From NCBI RefSeq assembly GCF_016920785.2, contig NW_024609846.1, positions 106,816,831 to 106,880,830 on the forward strand: a DNA stretch of 64,000 nt. The letters run 5' to 3'. Positions 1-10,687 of the stretch are shown here, piece after piece. The stretch comes from Ixodes scapularis. Its lineage: Eukaryota; Arthropoda; Arachnida; Ixodida; Ixodidae. A program made the translations under genes and the position numbers. Position 1 is the first letter of the stretch. Every line of letters starts with the position of its first letter. A model generated the notes under the pieces. That model was not told the DNA's origin, searched no databases, and worked only from the letters and a program-made list of their open reading frames with translations.

Positions 1-1173
1 CAAGTACACCTTCACATTGACAAAGCCATTGCCCCGGTTGCTCAGCCCCATCGCAGAATCCCTTTTGCTGTCCGAAGCAAAGTAGAAGGAAAGATAAGCC
101 AGCTCTTGGCCCTTGATATCATCGAGGAAGCAACCAGACCTACTCCATGGGTATCTCCAGTCGTAATTGTGCCAAAGCCGCACAGTCCAGAGGACATTCG
201 CCTATGCATCGACATGAAATGTGCGAATAGGGCCATTCTTCGCGAGAGGCACGTCTGCCCTACCATCCACGACGTGATCACAGCGCTGAACGGATCAACA
301 CTCTTCACCAAGTTTGATCTAAAAGATGGGTACCACCAACTAGAACTTGATAACGAATCGAGAACAATCACAACATTTGCAACACACAACAAACTGTACC
401 GCTACGAACAACTTATGTTTGGAATTAATGCAGCTGCCGAGGTTTTCCAGGAAACCATCCGTCAAGTACTCAACGGCATACCTGACGTCCTCAACATCAG
501 TGATGATATACTTGTGTTTGGCAAGACAAAGGATGAGCATGATCAGGCTCTCCAGGCAACTCTCGAAGGGTTGACAGAGAACGGCCTCACAGTCAATTCA
601 AGAAAATGTCTCTTCGCACAAAAAGAACTCTGTTTTTTCGGTCACATTTTCTCTGCTTTTGGAATCAGAACAGACCCCCAGAAGATTGCAGCACTAAAAA
701 AAATGCCGGCCCCTGCCAACGCTCATGAAGTTCAAAGTCTGCTTGGTACAATAAATTACAGCGGACGCTTCCTACCTAACCTTGCTAATATAACATACCC
801 TCTTCGGCTTCTCACAAAAAAGAACACCAAGTGGGTGTGGAGACCAGAAGAGCAAGGTACTTTGGATACGCTGAAAGAAAAGCTGTCTGAAATCCCCAAC
901 CTTGTCTTTTTTGATGGTACAAAAGAAATAATTCTCACGGTCGACGCGTCGCCTGTTGGCCTTGGTGCCATCCTAGCACAGAAGGAAGGCAACAACACCG
1001 AGACTGTCGCATATGCTAGTCGGGCTTTGACCCCCACTGAAGCACAGTACTCTCAGATTGAACGTGAATTGCTTGCAGTTGTCTGGGGGACAGAGCACTT
1101 TCATCTGTATTTTTACGGTAACAACTTTCTCATTCGCACAGACCACAGACCCCTTGTCTCCATCCTCACCAAC
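1..1173 (+). pseudogene. gypsy no. 1 pol, RT and first part of RNase H
   Basis: Open in frame from base 1, so the first Met (106) is not the true start. RT signatures are visible: a FDLKDGYHQ block, a QLMFGINAAAEVFQ block and the catalytic pair in NISDDILVFG, where Ser replaces the usual Tyr before DD (I believe this is tolerated in some gypsy lineages). RNase H begins with TVDASPVGLGAILAQ and continues to TDHRPLVSILTN, where the hAT element enters. In the intact state this protein would reverse-transcribe the element RNA and degrade the RNA of the hybrid in virus-like particles. The frame continues at 4265 if the insertion and one 8 bp duplication are skipped. Confidence 0.87.
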
Positions 1174-1804
1174 CAGGGTTGTAAAGTACCTAGGTACAAG
1201 TAACTGTAAATCAGGATCTAGGTACTTTTGTTGTACCTGAGGTACAAACCTAGGTACTTTCATTTCTCAGTATCTGTATCTGTATCTTAGGTACATTTTC
1301 CAGTAACTTGTAACTAAGTGAAGTCACTTTTTACAGGTACTTTTCTATTCACTTCGTCAAAATCATAGAAATACAATATAACATGTAACTGAAAATAAAT
1401 TATAATTACAGTCGTAAAGCAAGTTAACATCACATAGTTTTTCCATGCAATAAATCGAACTAAAATTTTGCACTTTACAAAACTGAAAATGTTTGTGAAG
1501 AAAAAAAAACTGGGAGGACGATTAATCTGCGCCTTTAAGAGTTGAACGCGATAGGGTTATCGGGCCCCGTTCGCATGGCCTTCTCAATCGCTTCTCATGC
1601 TCTTGAGTCACACAACGACCAAATTCTTATGATACAACACTCCCGGTGCGATCGAGGAGCTTTTGCCAGTGCTTTGGTGCCAATTTACCCCGCAAGGTAT
1701 ATTTATGTGCTTGCTCGGCACGCGCAGACAACACTCAATGCCATAATGCCTTTACCCTGACACAGACAGACATCGAGGCACTCCAATGACGGCAGGATCG
1801 CAGT

Positions 1805-1905
1805 GCCATTCCCAAGCCCTCCGTTGCCTAGTCGGTAGCATGTCTGGCTCGCAACCGAAGGGTCGTGTGTGCGATCCTGCGTAAATTCTTTAAATTTTTC
1901 TTTAA
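1805..1905 (+). repeat. tRNA-like SINE head inside the hAT element
   Basis: A tRNA-like segment with a plausible A box (TTGCCTAGTCGG, about 1822-1833) and a degenerate B box (TGTGCGATCC) is followed by a T-rich run. This resembles the head of a tRNA-derived SINE. The B box departs from consensus and no target duplication was found, so it may be an old fragment or a chance match. Confidence 0.35.
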
Positions 1906-2255
1906 GGCAAATGAGTTAGTTTATGAAGTGGGATCATTTGGAACATGCGGCGACCATTAATTTGTGTGTCTTTAACCACCTTCATTACACGCGTGACGTC
2001 ACATTTCACATGAGCGTTGTGGGTTGTTTGAAATTCCCGCGCGAAGTCAGGTAGCTGTGATGTCACAACCCTATCGACCATTAGAATGGCAATCTGGGCT
2101 AGTTGGTTCATGATAACTTTCAGGGCGCCGAAAATACACAAGGACAAGATACAAGAAAGGAGACGTGAAAAAGGCGCACTCGCAACTAGCGTTTATGAAA
2201 AAACCACTCTCTTATATACTCATGGCAAACAACACAGTCATACTACACAGTCATA

Positions 2256-3401
2256 CTACGTCCGGTGTAGCCCTCTTCGTAGAAAAGTGTGCTCCTTTGC
2301 CGATAGTGACACAGACGTGTCACTAATGCAGTCCTTGCCTTTTTCTTTTATTTCGAAGGCCTCGTGCAGCTCCCTCGATATCCGATCGGCGTATCTGGCC
2401 AAAAACCTTGTGTCACTAAATGACGGTGTGCAGGAGCAACGGCTGCAGTGCGTGGCGAGGTGTCCCGACAGGGTAGCCCGTGTAGCCGCAGCATGTTCGT
2501 GGGCGCGATCATTAAAGCATCTGCCCGTTTAGCCAATGTACGATGATCCCCATGACGTGGGGATTTCCTATATGACGCCCGTGGCACATTCCGTGTACCT
2601 GTTGCGGTGCTTCGTATTGCAAGGATATGCGGACTCACGGGGATTGTTGATTCTGCGACACAGTCTCGATAGTTTGTTTGGTGCGGAGAACACAATAGGC
2701 ACATCGTACCTATCAGCAACCTTTTTAAGATTGTGGGTTAGTGAGTGTACATAGGGGATTTCCACCGGCCTCACTGCTGCTCTTTCACGGGGCTGCCTCC
2801 GTGTACCTTTAAACTTTTTTATTAGGGTGTCCGCTACATCCACTAGAACTCTCTGCGGGTAGCCCGCTTTTTGCAACCTCGCTACCTGTCTCGTGAAGCT
2901 CGCTTGAGCGGTGTGTGCACATGATCTTCTTTGTGACGCCTCGAGACAACTAGATGCAATTCCTCTTTTTACAAGTTTCGAATGGGCCGAGCCGAACGGA
3001 AGGATGCCCTTCTTAGAGCGTGGCTCATATGTCCAGCATATGTGATTTTCTTCAAGACTTAGCCTAAGGTCCAAGAACTGTATATGCCCGTTCACTGGCT
3101 CTTCATGCGTGAACGACAACCCATCCCCGCATGACCTAAATATGTCAAGCACTTCTTCAACCCCGCAGCTCGGTGCGTCAGCGGGTCTGCCGAGGACAAG
3201 AAAGTCGTCCACATATCTGAAGATGCGACACCGGTTCGCGTCGCCCAACTTCTCGGCTATCTTTCTCCCGCACACACTTAAAAAAATATTGGACAGTATC
3301 GGCGCAACACAAGACCCGATGCATATTCCCCTTTTCTGCACATACATCTCTCCCTCAAAAGGGACAAACATGCTCTCTAGGTAAAATGCCAAAAGTTCCA
3401 A
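2256..3401 (-). pseudogene. PLE no. 1 reverse transcriptase C-terminus and GIY-YIG endonuclease
   Basis: The frame opens at 3401 and would end at 2256. RT motifs include the block YVQKRGICIGSCVAP and the catalytic FRYVDDFLVL; then come the thumb and linker, and a GIY-YIG-type nuclease region with the TGRCFNDRAHEH helix. Two in-frame stops interrupt the nuclease: a TAG at 2568-2570 where the first GIY tyrosine is expected, and a TAA a few codons on, where Gln is expected. The N-terminal half of RT is missing because the inverted terminal copy starts just upstream. In an intact PLE the RT copies RNA at a nick made by the GIY-YIG nuclease. Confidence 0.82.
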
Positions 3402-3516
3402 AAAATGATCAACGGAAATGCCACAAGAGGCTTGGAACGGTAGAACACCGTTTCGTTCAATGCACTCTCTGACAGACTCGAACAGGGGCTTGTGCGAACC
3501 GGTGTTCTACCGTTCG

Positions 3517-3881
3517 CACGGGCTACCCCGTCGGGACACCTCGCCACGCACTGCAGCCGTTGCTCCTGCACACCGTCATTTAGTGACACAAGGTTTTTGG
3601 CCAGATACGCCGATCGGATATCGAGGGAGCTGCACGAGGCCTTCGAAATAAAAGAAAAAGGCAAGGACTGCATTAGTGACACGTCTGTGTCACTATCGGC
3701 AAAAGAGCACACTTTTCTACGAAGGGGGCTACACCGGACGTAGTATGACTGTGTAGTATGACTGTGTTGTTTGCCATGAGTATATAAGAGAGTGTTTTTT
3801 TCATAAACGCTAGTTGCGAGTGCGCCTTGTTCACGTCTCCTTTCTTGTATCTTGTCCTTGTGTATTTTCGGCGCCCTGAAA
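3517..3881 (+). repeat. inverted 3' terminal copy of PLE no. 1
   Basis: This segment is the reverse complement of about 2126-2484 with only a few differences, and carries the end of the GIY-YIG frame (stop TAG at 3741-3743) plus the 3' UTR. Just left of it (3432-3515) is a small hairpin with matching arms around GGTAGAACACCG and CGGTGTTCTACC. An inverted pLTR next to a truncated RT is a recurring PLE structure and explains the missing 5' part. Confidence 0.8.
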
Positions 3882-4264
3882 CCTATCGACCATTCAGGAA
3901 TTTCCCATCACGCCACCGACGCCACCGACATCCGACGGATTTTCTGTGACACGAGCTCCTAAACGCGCTCGCGTTAAAATATTATCTTCCTTCCTTAAAA
4001 CATTGACATCAATAAAGCACGTTTATCAAACTTGTTTCTGTGTACATCCCAGCATACAAAGGATTTACTTCAGATAATAATGTGACAAATTTGAAAAAAA
4101 TACTTGACGTGAAAATAAAAAATATCTTTGAAGTAACTGTACCTGTACCTAGGTACATTTTTAAGCGAGTAGCTAGATACGCACCTAGGTACATTTTCGT
4201 ATGAGTAACTGTAACTGTATCTTAGGTACAATTTTGAAGTAACTTTTACAACCCTGTCACCAAC

Positions 4265-5935
4265 CCACGGGCGTGTCCGTCTGCACGAATTGAACGCCTC
4301 GTGTTGAGAATCCAACAACACAATTTCAGAGTGGAGCACACGTGTGGAATCAACAACCCCTCGGATTACCTGTCTCGCCATCCCATGCCGAGCTCTCCTG
4401 CTGATGCCCGCCTGGCTCATAGCGCTAATGCATATGTCAACTTCATTGCCCACCACAACATTCTCAAAGTCATGACTCGTGCAGAAGTAGCTGCCGCCAC
4501 TTTAAACGACCCTCATTTACAAAAGGTGATCGCTGCCCTCAGCAATCCTGCCAGGTGGAACGACCCAGCACTCAGAGAGTTTATATCCGTACAGCACGAG
4601 CTCTCTCTGACAGACAGCGGCCTACTACTGAAAGGAAATTGCCTCGTTCTACCGGCTGCTCTCCAGCAACAGGCGATATGTCTCGCTCACATTGGGCACC
4701 AGGGCATCTCTAAAACGAAAGCGCTCATGAAGCGAAAAGTATGGTTTCCCCACCTAGACACCATGGTACAAACTACTCTTAAAAAATGTATGGCGTGTCA
4801 GGCAACCATCCAACATCAACCCTCTGACCCCGTCGCGATTCCATCGAAGCCAAATCAACCTTGGGAGGCGCTCTCACTTGACTTCGCGGGGCCTTTCCCT
4901 AACGGCAAATACATAATGGTCCTAATGGATGATACATCACGCTACCCCCTCGTGGCGGTATTATCATCGTTAGCGGCCCCAACTGTCATCACCAACCTTA
5001 TGAAGATCTTCAGTACCTTTGGGATTCCTAAGGTCGTCAAATCGGATAACGGGCCTCCATTCCAAAGCCTTGACTTCAAAAACTTCGCTGACTCTCTAGG
5101 ATTTCACCATCCGCGCATCACGCCTTGCTGTCCGCAAGCGAACGGTGAGGTCGAACGATTCATCCGCACACTTAAACGGTTTCTACAGACGACAACGTTG
5201 GAAAACTCTACGTGGACTTCCGAATTGAGCAAATTTCTAATGGCCTATAGGGCAACACCTCACTCAACGACAGGGAAAACGCCCTTCGAACTCCTCTTTG
5301 GAAGACCTATGGGCTACCTCCTTCCCAATTCCGCAGACACCAATAACGTGCCACCGGCATGGCAACACAAGGATTACGAAAATCGAAAGTAGCACAAGAT
5401 TCACGCAGATGAACACAGACATGCGAGACCCCACAACCTCGAAGTCGGAGATCGGGTACTGTGTAGACAGCCTCCGTCGAACAAGCTCACTCCTCCTTAT
5501 GACCCGCAGCCATCTAAAGTGGTCGAAATCAAAGGGACACAGGTAACTGCTCAGAGAGATCAGAAAATGATCATAAGAAACTCAAGCTTTTTCAAACTTC
5601 TCCCCACGAGTGCGAAGCTCAGAGTACATAATGAATTGATCAATGCGGATGATGCTGAGGAAGAAAACGCCATGAATACGCGTCACGCTCACCCTCACCA
5701 GGAAGCTGAACAACACATCGACGTGGGGGAGAAACGAGACCTGCAACCCAACGAAGCTCAAAGATCCAGTGAAGGACCACGTCCGACTCCGGAAGTTGAA
5801 CAACATTTCGACGTGGAGGAGGACGAAAAAAACCAGCGATTCGTTGAAGCCTCTGGCCCTGATCTATCCGGAACAGCACGACCGGTCCGTACAAGGTACC
5901 CTCCTACAAGACTCAGGGACTACGTGTGCTCCTGA
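4265..5935 (+). pseudogene. gypsy no. 1 pol, RNase H end, integrase and C-terminal tail
   Basis: This continues the frame broken at 1173. The integrase zinc-binding HHCC region is visible (HIGHQGISK...KKCMACQ), followed by the DDE core: LSLDFAGPF (first Asp), VVKSDNGPPFQ (second Asp) and ANGEVERFIRTL (Glu). A TAG stop at 5390-5392 interrupts the frame, which then continues to a TGA at 5933-5935 with an acidic, hydrophilic tail. Integrase would insert the cDNA into host DNA. The three catalytic acidic residues are present, so apart from the stop and the hAT insertion the domain looks recently decayed. Confidence 0.85.
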
Positions 5936-5980
5936 AAAGCGTTTCGCTCTGTTTATTGTTTTGCTTCTCGGGGGAAGTGA

Positions 5981-6122
5981 TGTAGTGATGTAGATTTTAT
6001 GTTTGCGCGTGACCACCGTTTATAGCGGCGGGGACGAAGAAGAGGAAGTAGAATAAAGCCAGGGAATGGGAATGGCTGCCCGATTCTTATTCTGCCCGCC
6101 GCGGTAGCGCTCTGTTTGTTCA
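5981..6122 (+). repeat. 3' LTR of gypsy no. 1
   Basis: A purine tract CTCGGGGGAAG ends just before a segment that starts TGTAGTGATG, carries an AATAAA-like signal (GAATAAAGCC) and ends GTTCA next to LINE coding sequence. Starting TG and ending CA fits an LTR of about 142 bp. The exact start could be 5978 (TGATG) instead. The matching 5' LTR is outside the window. Confidence 0.55.
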
Positions 6123-6268
6123 GCGCACTTGCAACGCTCCTGTACTTAGCTTGTATGTTGACTGTCATGAAATGTCGCTTGAAGAAAGGCGACAGCTGCT
6201 TAGCCTCACCTATGCTTACAAAATTTTGTCGAACCCCAGCTCCCCCACTTATAGTTGTATTCAAAACT
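6123..6268 (+). pseudogene. I-type LINE no. 1 ORF2, left fragment (between RT and RNase H)
   Basis: One frame reads through SLYVDCHEMSLEERRQLLSL and YAYKILSNPSSPTYSCIQN, the region just after the RT thumb in RNase H-bearing LINEs. It stops at the insertion point of the minus-strand LTR element (4 bp duplication AACT, 6265-6268) and resumes in the same frame at 12585. Upstream it is cut by the gypsy no. 1 LTR. Confidence 0.75.
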
Positions 6269-6519
6269 TGTGGGTCGCTCTACTATACTGCTGCCCAATC
6301 GGTCCCTGCCTGGTCCGCCCTCCCAAGAAGTCACACGAGCAAGAATGAATTCAAATCACTTTACTGTTTCGGCTGGTCGCTGTGCCTTGCCGTTGCAGTC
6401 CTCGTCCGTGTCTTGCCCCAGTGCCTGGCGGAATCTCTCGTGCACTCTGTCACGCGCACCGGGCCGCCGGCCACCGCTCCTGCCCCCTCGCGCGCCGTCG
6501 TCCTCCTCGGCTTCCCACA
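6269..6519 (-). repeat. 3' LTR of gypsy no. 2
   Basis: 251 bp, TG to CA ends, repeated at 12333-12580 with no difference except an extra CCT near the end. It contains the unpaired direct copy of the GTGGGTCGCTC start. Confidence 0.92.
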
Positions 6520-6536
6520 CTTCCCCCCCCCCTCAA
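6520..6536 (-). other. polypurine tract of gypsy no. 2
   Basis: On the minus strand a G-rich purine run (GAGGGGGGGGGAAG type) lies directly before the 3' LTR, where plus-strand DNA synthesis is primed. On the plus strand it reads CTTCCCCCCCCCC. The position fixes the element's orientation. Confidence 0.8.
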
Positions 6537-6565
6537 GGCCCGGTCTTCGGGGGGGCCCCGGGCGC

Positions 6566-7567
6566 TCACTGGTTTTGGCCGAGGAGTTGTTCTACCTCGG
6601 CCATGATGGCGTCGTCGGAAGTCGAGGGGGACGGAGGGGGCTGGTACACGGCGCTGGCCCGATGACTTGGCCCGCAGGATGTGGTGGCGGCCGGTGTTGT
6701 GGGGGCCGTCGTGGTGGCGGGTTCGATGGCGGCGGCTGCGGCAGCCGGTGCGGTGGCACGGTTTTCGGGAGGCCGGGCTGGTTGAACGGAGGCCAAGGCA
6801 GCGGGAGCCAGGAGGTCCGGGCGGCTTGCCCTCAGGGTCTGGACCGCTGCCGCCACGTGGTCCGGGAGGGGCTGTGCCTCCAGCAGGTCAGCATGGAGTC
6901 GACCTGCTTCGTGGGTTTCCAGATGTATTATGGGGACCCCGCACAGCCAGCAGGTGTCAGGCGCTCCCGAGACCCGTGGCGCCGCCGGCTGCGTGTGGCC
7001 ACGGAACGGGAGTGGGACTTGGTGGTCGGGCTGGCCAGGCGTTGGTCTGGGTTGATGCTTCCAACGCCGGCGGGAAACGAAGTGGACCGCTCCTCCTTCC
7101 TCCCACGCCGTCCACGTGGCCACGGTGTGGCAGGGGGGCCGACTCCAGGCAGGTCCCCCGGTCGTAGGCGGACCCGCTCCGTGGTGCGGTGGCTCCGTCG
7201 CGAACGGCCCTGCCTGGTGCCGCGATGTTGCTGCGGACGGCCCTGCCCCGTGCCGCGCAGGCCTGCCGGCTGCCGGGCTCGCGGTACCTGCGGAGCCCGG
7301 GCGGCGCTGGCCCGCTCCGCCGTTCGGCCATCCCCGGTGTTGACGCCTCCCTGGGCGGCCGCCCCGAGGGTTTGGTCGACCGGACCACTGGGGTCCAGCC
7401 GCCCCGGGGCCTGGCCCGTCCGGTGGGCCTCCTGGGTATGGTCCCCTGGTACGGTTTCTCCAAGGAGGTATCTTGTGTAGAAAGAACACTGTCAGACACC
7501 GGAAAATCATCACTTTCTGTGGCCGAATGTGGCGGCGGCGGTAGTTTTCATTCACTATGTTCCCCAT
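6566..7567 (-). CDS. gypsy no. 2 ORF3 in env position, proline-rich, function unknown
   Basis: 333 codons, starting at an ATG that overlaps the end of pol by 20 nt (pol stop at 7548) in a different frame, and ending just before the polypurine tract. This is where env lies in errantiviruses and retroviruses, but I see no clear signal peptide, furin site or C-terminal membrane anchor. Residues 19-30 are hydrophobic; about 40-205 are rich in Pro, Gly and Arg; Cys206, Cys209, His215 and His219 form a compact C-x2-C-x5-H-x3-H cluster that could bind zinc; then an Ala-rich stretch and an acidic C-terminus ending in EVEQLLGQNQ. The region is very GC-rich, which lengthens chance ORFs, so reality rests on position, overlap and the Cys/His cluster. 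No function is claimed. Confidence 0.5.
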   Translation of the reverse strand: MGNIVNENYRRRHIRPQKVMIFRCLTVFFLHKIPPWRNRTRGPYPGGPPDGPGPGAAGPQWSGRPNPRGGRPGRRQHRGWPNGGAGQRRPGSAGTASPAAGRPARHGAGPSAATSRHQAGPFATEPPHHGAGPPTTGGPAWSRPPCHTVATWTAWEEGGAVHFVSRRRWKHQPRPTPGQPDHQVPLPFRGHTQPAAPRVSGAPDTCWLCGVPIIHLETHEAGRLHADLLEAQPLPDHVAAAVQTLRASRPDLLAPAALASVQPARPPENRATAPAAAAAAIEPATTTAPTTPAATTSCGPSHRASAVYQPPPSPSTSDDAIMAEVEQLLGQNQ

Positions 7568-9827
7568 CGCGACGGTAATACCCCTTCAAGTCCGCGATGT
7601 GAACTGGACCCGACTCCTCATTTGTATCACACCGAGTGAGTTTATAAGTAAGCCGTGACATTCGCGTCTTTACCTCATAGGGCCCTTCCCATCTGTGAGC
7701 AAGCGATGCGGTGAAACCGCTAGCTGCGTTACTCAGAGGGTGGGTTCTTCTCAGGACCAAGTCACCAACCTTGAATTCTAAGTGCCTATGGCTCCTGTCA
7801 TACTGCGCCGCTTGCTCGATCCTTGCGGCATCAAGATTCTCTCTAGCATCGTGCAGCGCCCCAGACAAGCGGTTCGTTAGCTGTTCCGCATACCTAGAGA
7901 GCGGGCGTCCTGGTGTTCCTTGGTTGCTCCGTAACTCGTTCTCCAGCGGAGACGGGATCTCTTTACCCAGGTTCAGAAACGCTGGCGTGAAACCAGTCGA
8001 TCTGTTCACAGTATTCCGGATGGCAAAACCCATCTCAGCGATGTGCTCATCCCAGTCTCGGTGTCTCTCCGTTAGCGCGATCAGCATGCTTTTGATATTC
8101 CGATCCACACGCTCAGTGATATTGGCTTGGGGATGGAACGGTGTTGTCCTCTTGTGCTTTATGTTCAGCGCCAAGCAGGAGTCCACGAACACTTTACTAG
8201 TAAAATAACTAGCGTTATCACTAATGAGACACCTGGGTGTGCCGAAGCGTAGGAAAGTATCCAGTAACTTTTCCCAGATCCGCTCTGAAACCAGCTTCCT
8301 CAGTGGGTACAGCTCTGCCCACTTTGAGAAATGATCGGTAATAACCAAGAGGTACTGGTTTCCCCGCGGACTTCTCGGCAGTGGGCCGATGATGTCGCAA
8401 GCGACGATCTCCCACGGGTAGTGACTCTCCACTGACTGCATCAAGCCCGGAGGCTTGCCCCCTCTGGGCTTCGCTTTCTGGCAGGCTGGACAGCTGCGGG
8501 CGTATCGGAGTGCGTCTTGCCTCATCCCCGGCCAGGCCGCGGCGTGGCATAACTTATGAAAAGTCTTGCTGCCACTGCCATGACCTGCCAGAGCCGAGTC
8601 GTGGAAGTACCCGATAAACCTCTTCCGTAGCTTCCTGGGAATCACCACCCTGAAGGGAGACTCATTACTCTCCCCTTCATCGATCGTTGGGATGTAGCGA
8701 AGCAATAAGCCGTCTTCGCCCAGCAGATATGAATCAAATTGATCATTAACTCGACCGCCAGCCTTCCCGGTGTCGACCGCAATTTCAGCCAGTTTACCCA
8801 ACACCCGCTGGCAAAAACCATCTGCTTTCTGGGCCTCGACAAGCTCTTCCTTGCTGACCACTTCACCCCAAGCGACGATCCTTTGCGCTTTCGTGCCGCG
8901 CGCTAAGGCTGCTACGAGTGCCGGTTGCTTCGCCTCCTCCCAACCGTCCGTGAGGGACCTCACCCCTGCATCCGGAGACATTCTCCTGTTCTTCCCGCGC
9001 TTCTCGTTACACTCTGGTTGCGTCACCTCCTCCCAACCACCATCCTGGGGCGCCCGAGAGAGCGCATCCGCGACCTTGTTGGTCGATCCCTTTCGGTACT
9101 CAACCGTGTACGAGTAGCGCTGCAAGGTTAGTACCCAGCGGGCCAGCCTTCCCGCGGGCTCTTTTAGCCTCTGAATCCAGGTAAGTGCTGCGTGATCAGT
9201 CTGAATAACGAAAGTCGTACCGTCTAAATAGAGGTCGAACTTCTTCAGAGCAAACATAACGGCCAACCCCTCCTTTTCCGTCACGCTGTAGTTGCGTTCC
9301 GACGGTGTGAGCGTTCGACTAGCGAATGCCACAGGGCGCAACTGTCCATCGTGCTCCTGTAGCAATACTGCTCCGACACCGTAGTCGCTCGCATCTGTCT
9401 GCACAACAAAATGCCGATTAAGATCTGGTAACCGAAGGCTAGCGGTGCTTGCTATTGCCCTCGCGAGAGATGAGAAGGCAGCACCCTGCTCTGGACCCCA
9501 GACCCACCTCGAGCCTTTCCGGAGCAGCAAATTCAATGGCCGCGCCAGCTCCGCGCACATCGGGATGAACTGCCGGTAAAAGCCAACCATCCCCAGAAAC
9601 CTTTGAAGGCTCTTTACATCGTGCGGTGGTGGATAATCGAGAATGGCCCTCAATTTCTCATCGTTCGGCTTCAAGGTACCATTGTCTACGACAAAGCCCA
9701 AAAGATTTACCTTTGACGCGGCCAGTTGCACCTTTTTTGGATTAATTGTTAGACCGGCCTCACTCATTCGCCTTAAGACGATCTTGAGATGAGTTAGGTG
9801 CTCTTTGAACGACTTTGAGAATACCAA
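7548..9827 (-). pseudogene. gypsy no. 2 pol, end of RT, RNase H and integrase
   Basis: An open frame of about 759 codons begins just after the RT YMDD site (LVFSKSFKEH). RNase H shows VQTDASDYGVGAVLLQ and TDHAALTWIQ. Integrase shows the HHCC zinc region (HGSGSKTFHK...SCPACQ), the DDE residues in ACDIIGPLP, LISDNASYF and ANITERVDRN, and a C-terminal basic region ending in HIADLKGYYRRDGEHSE. The integrase and RNase H parts are unbroken. The 3' end overlaps the start of ORF3 by 20 nt. It is separated from the upstream RT by a one-base frameshift right after the catalytic YMDD (around 9828). Confidence 0.87.
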
Positions 9828-10686
9828 ACGTCATCCATGTAGGCCATGGCGAAGTTAAATTTCGCATCGCCAGCACGATGTCCATGAGCCGTTGGAAACT
9901 CGACGGCGAGTTCGACAACCCAAACGGAAGACGCGTTAACTCAAATGACCCCCTGTAACAGGTGAACGCCGTCTTTTGGACATCGTCTGGCGCCACCTGG
10001 ATCTGGAGAAAGCCCCTGCTACAATCCAGCGTGGTGAAAACCCTCGCGCCTCCAAGCGAATACATTATAGACTCAATAGAGGGAAAAGGATACGCGTCCC
10101 TTCTAGTGACCTCATTAAGTCTTCGGTAATCAACGCAAAGGCGCGCGGTGCCGTCTTTCTTTGGCGCCAAAACTACTGGAAACGCCCAGGGACTCTGCGA
10201 TGGCCGCACCGCCCCTGTGTCCAGCATCTCGTCGAGAGCCGCGTCTAGGAGGGCCCGTTTATGTACGCTTAGTGGTCTAGGATTACACCCCCACGGCCTG
10301 GCCTCTCCTGTATCTATCCTATGTTGTAAAACAGTCGTAAGCCCCGGTCTCTCGGTAAACATAGCTGCGTGTTGGGACAAGGCGTTCGCTAGCATCCGCC
10401 GTTGGTCGGCGGGCCCATCGAAAGACGCAATTATCATTTCGACGTTCCCGGGCACGACTCGCGCAGCTAATACCTGCTCCTGGTGTGACGCAGCGAGCGA
10501 ACGTTCCATTCCCTGCCCCAGAGATGATGGGGCAACAAAGGGAATAAGAGGAGAAAACGCATGATAACGATACCCGTTGTTCCTCAAGTCCAGGATTATG
10601 CCCTCACGACAGACGAAGTCCTGCCCCAAAATAACAGGAATCGACATACCGGGCAAGTAAACGAAACGTTGCCTCCTTCGTCTGCC
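9828..10686 (-). pseudogene. gypsy no. 2 pol, protease end and RT fingers and palm
   Basis: The frame includes LPGMSIPVILGQDF (end of the aspartic protease), then RT: WAFPVVLAPKKDGTARLCVD, FTTLDCSRGFLQIQ and RLPFGLSNSPSSFQRLMD. Two single-base frameshifts break the active site region: one just after LMDIVLA (about 9877) and one inside the YMDD-V-LVFSK motif (about 9828), where a T run appears one base short. In the middle frame the motif AMAYMDD is still readable. As written the enzyme would not be made from one frame. Confidence 0.82.
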
Positions 10687-10687
10687 G

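Larger units (their letters stand above)
2083..3881 (-). mobile_element. Penelope-like element no. 1 with inverted terminal copy
   Basis: The body is on the minus strand: C-terminal RT, then a GIY-YIG domain, a 3' UTR, and at 2083-2125 the beginning of the next unit (MNQLAQ, the same start as the PLE at 47633). The other end (about 3517-3881) is a near-identical inverted copy of the last 365 bp. A 13 bp direct repeat, CCTATCGACCATT, flanks the whole at 2070-2082 and 3882-3894. Partial tandem and inverted terminal copies (pLTRs) and target duplications of this size are known for Penelope-like elements. It lies inside the hAT element and is therefore younger than it. Confidence 0.85.
1174..4256. 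mobile_element. hAT-type DNA element, non-autonomous, with 8 bp target duplication
   Basis: The ends are CAGGGTTGTAAA (1174) and its inverted match ending at 4256. Both sides carry the 8 bp direct repeat TCACCAAC (1166-1173 and 4257-4264). The CAGGG terminus plus 8 bp duplication is the hAT superfamily signature. Both subterminal regions carry repeats of the palindromic word ACCTAGGTAC and variants (about 1187-1300 and 4140-4235), as expected of hAT transposase-binding sites. No transposase ORF is seen, so it is non-autonomous. A Penelope-like element (2083-3881) is nested inside. Skipping the element and one duplication keeps the surrounding gypsy pol in frame, which independently confirms the boundaries. 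Confidence 0.9.
1..6122 (+). mobile_element. Ty3/gypsy LTR retrotransposon no. 1, 5' part outside the window
   Basis: The element enters already open at base 1 and runs RT, RNase H, integrase, polypurine tract (about 5968-5977) and a short 3' LTR that I place at 5981-6122. The domain order RT-RNase H-IN is that of Metaviridae (Ty3/gypsy). It is interrupted at 1174-4256 by a hAT-type insertion; the reading frame resumes exactly after it. To the right it abuts a LINE ORF2 fragment, so it probably inserted into that LINE. The 5' LTR and gag lie outside the window, so age and target duplication cannot be judged. One in-frame stop (5390-5392) and the insertion mean this copy is not functional. Confidence 0.88.

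Noticed and set aside
6116..7480. 454-codon plus-strand frame
   Set aside because: It crosses LINE, LTR and the antisense of ORF3; GC-rich antisense sequence explains its length, and it has no domain.
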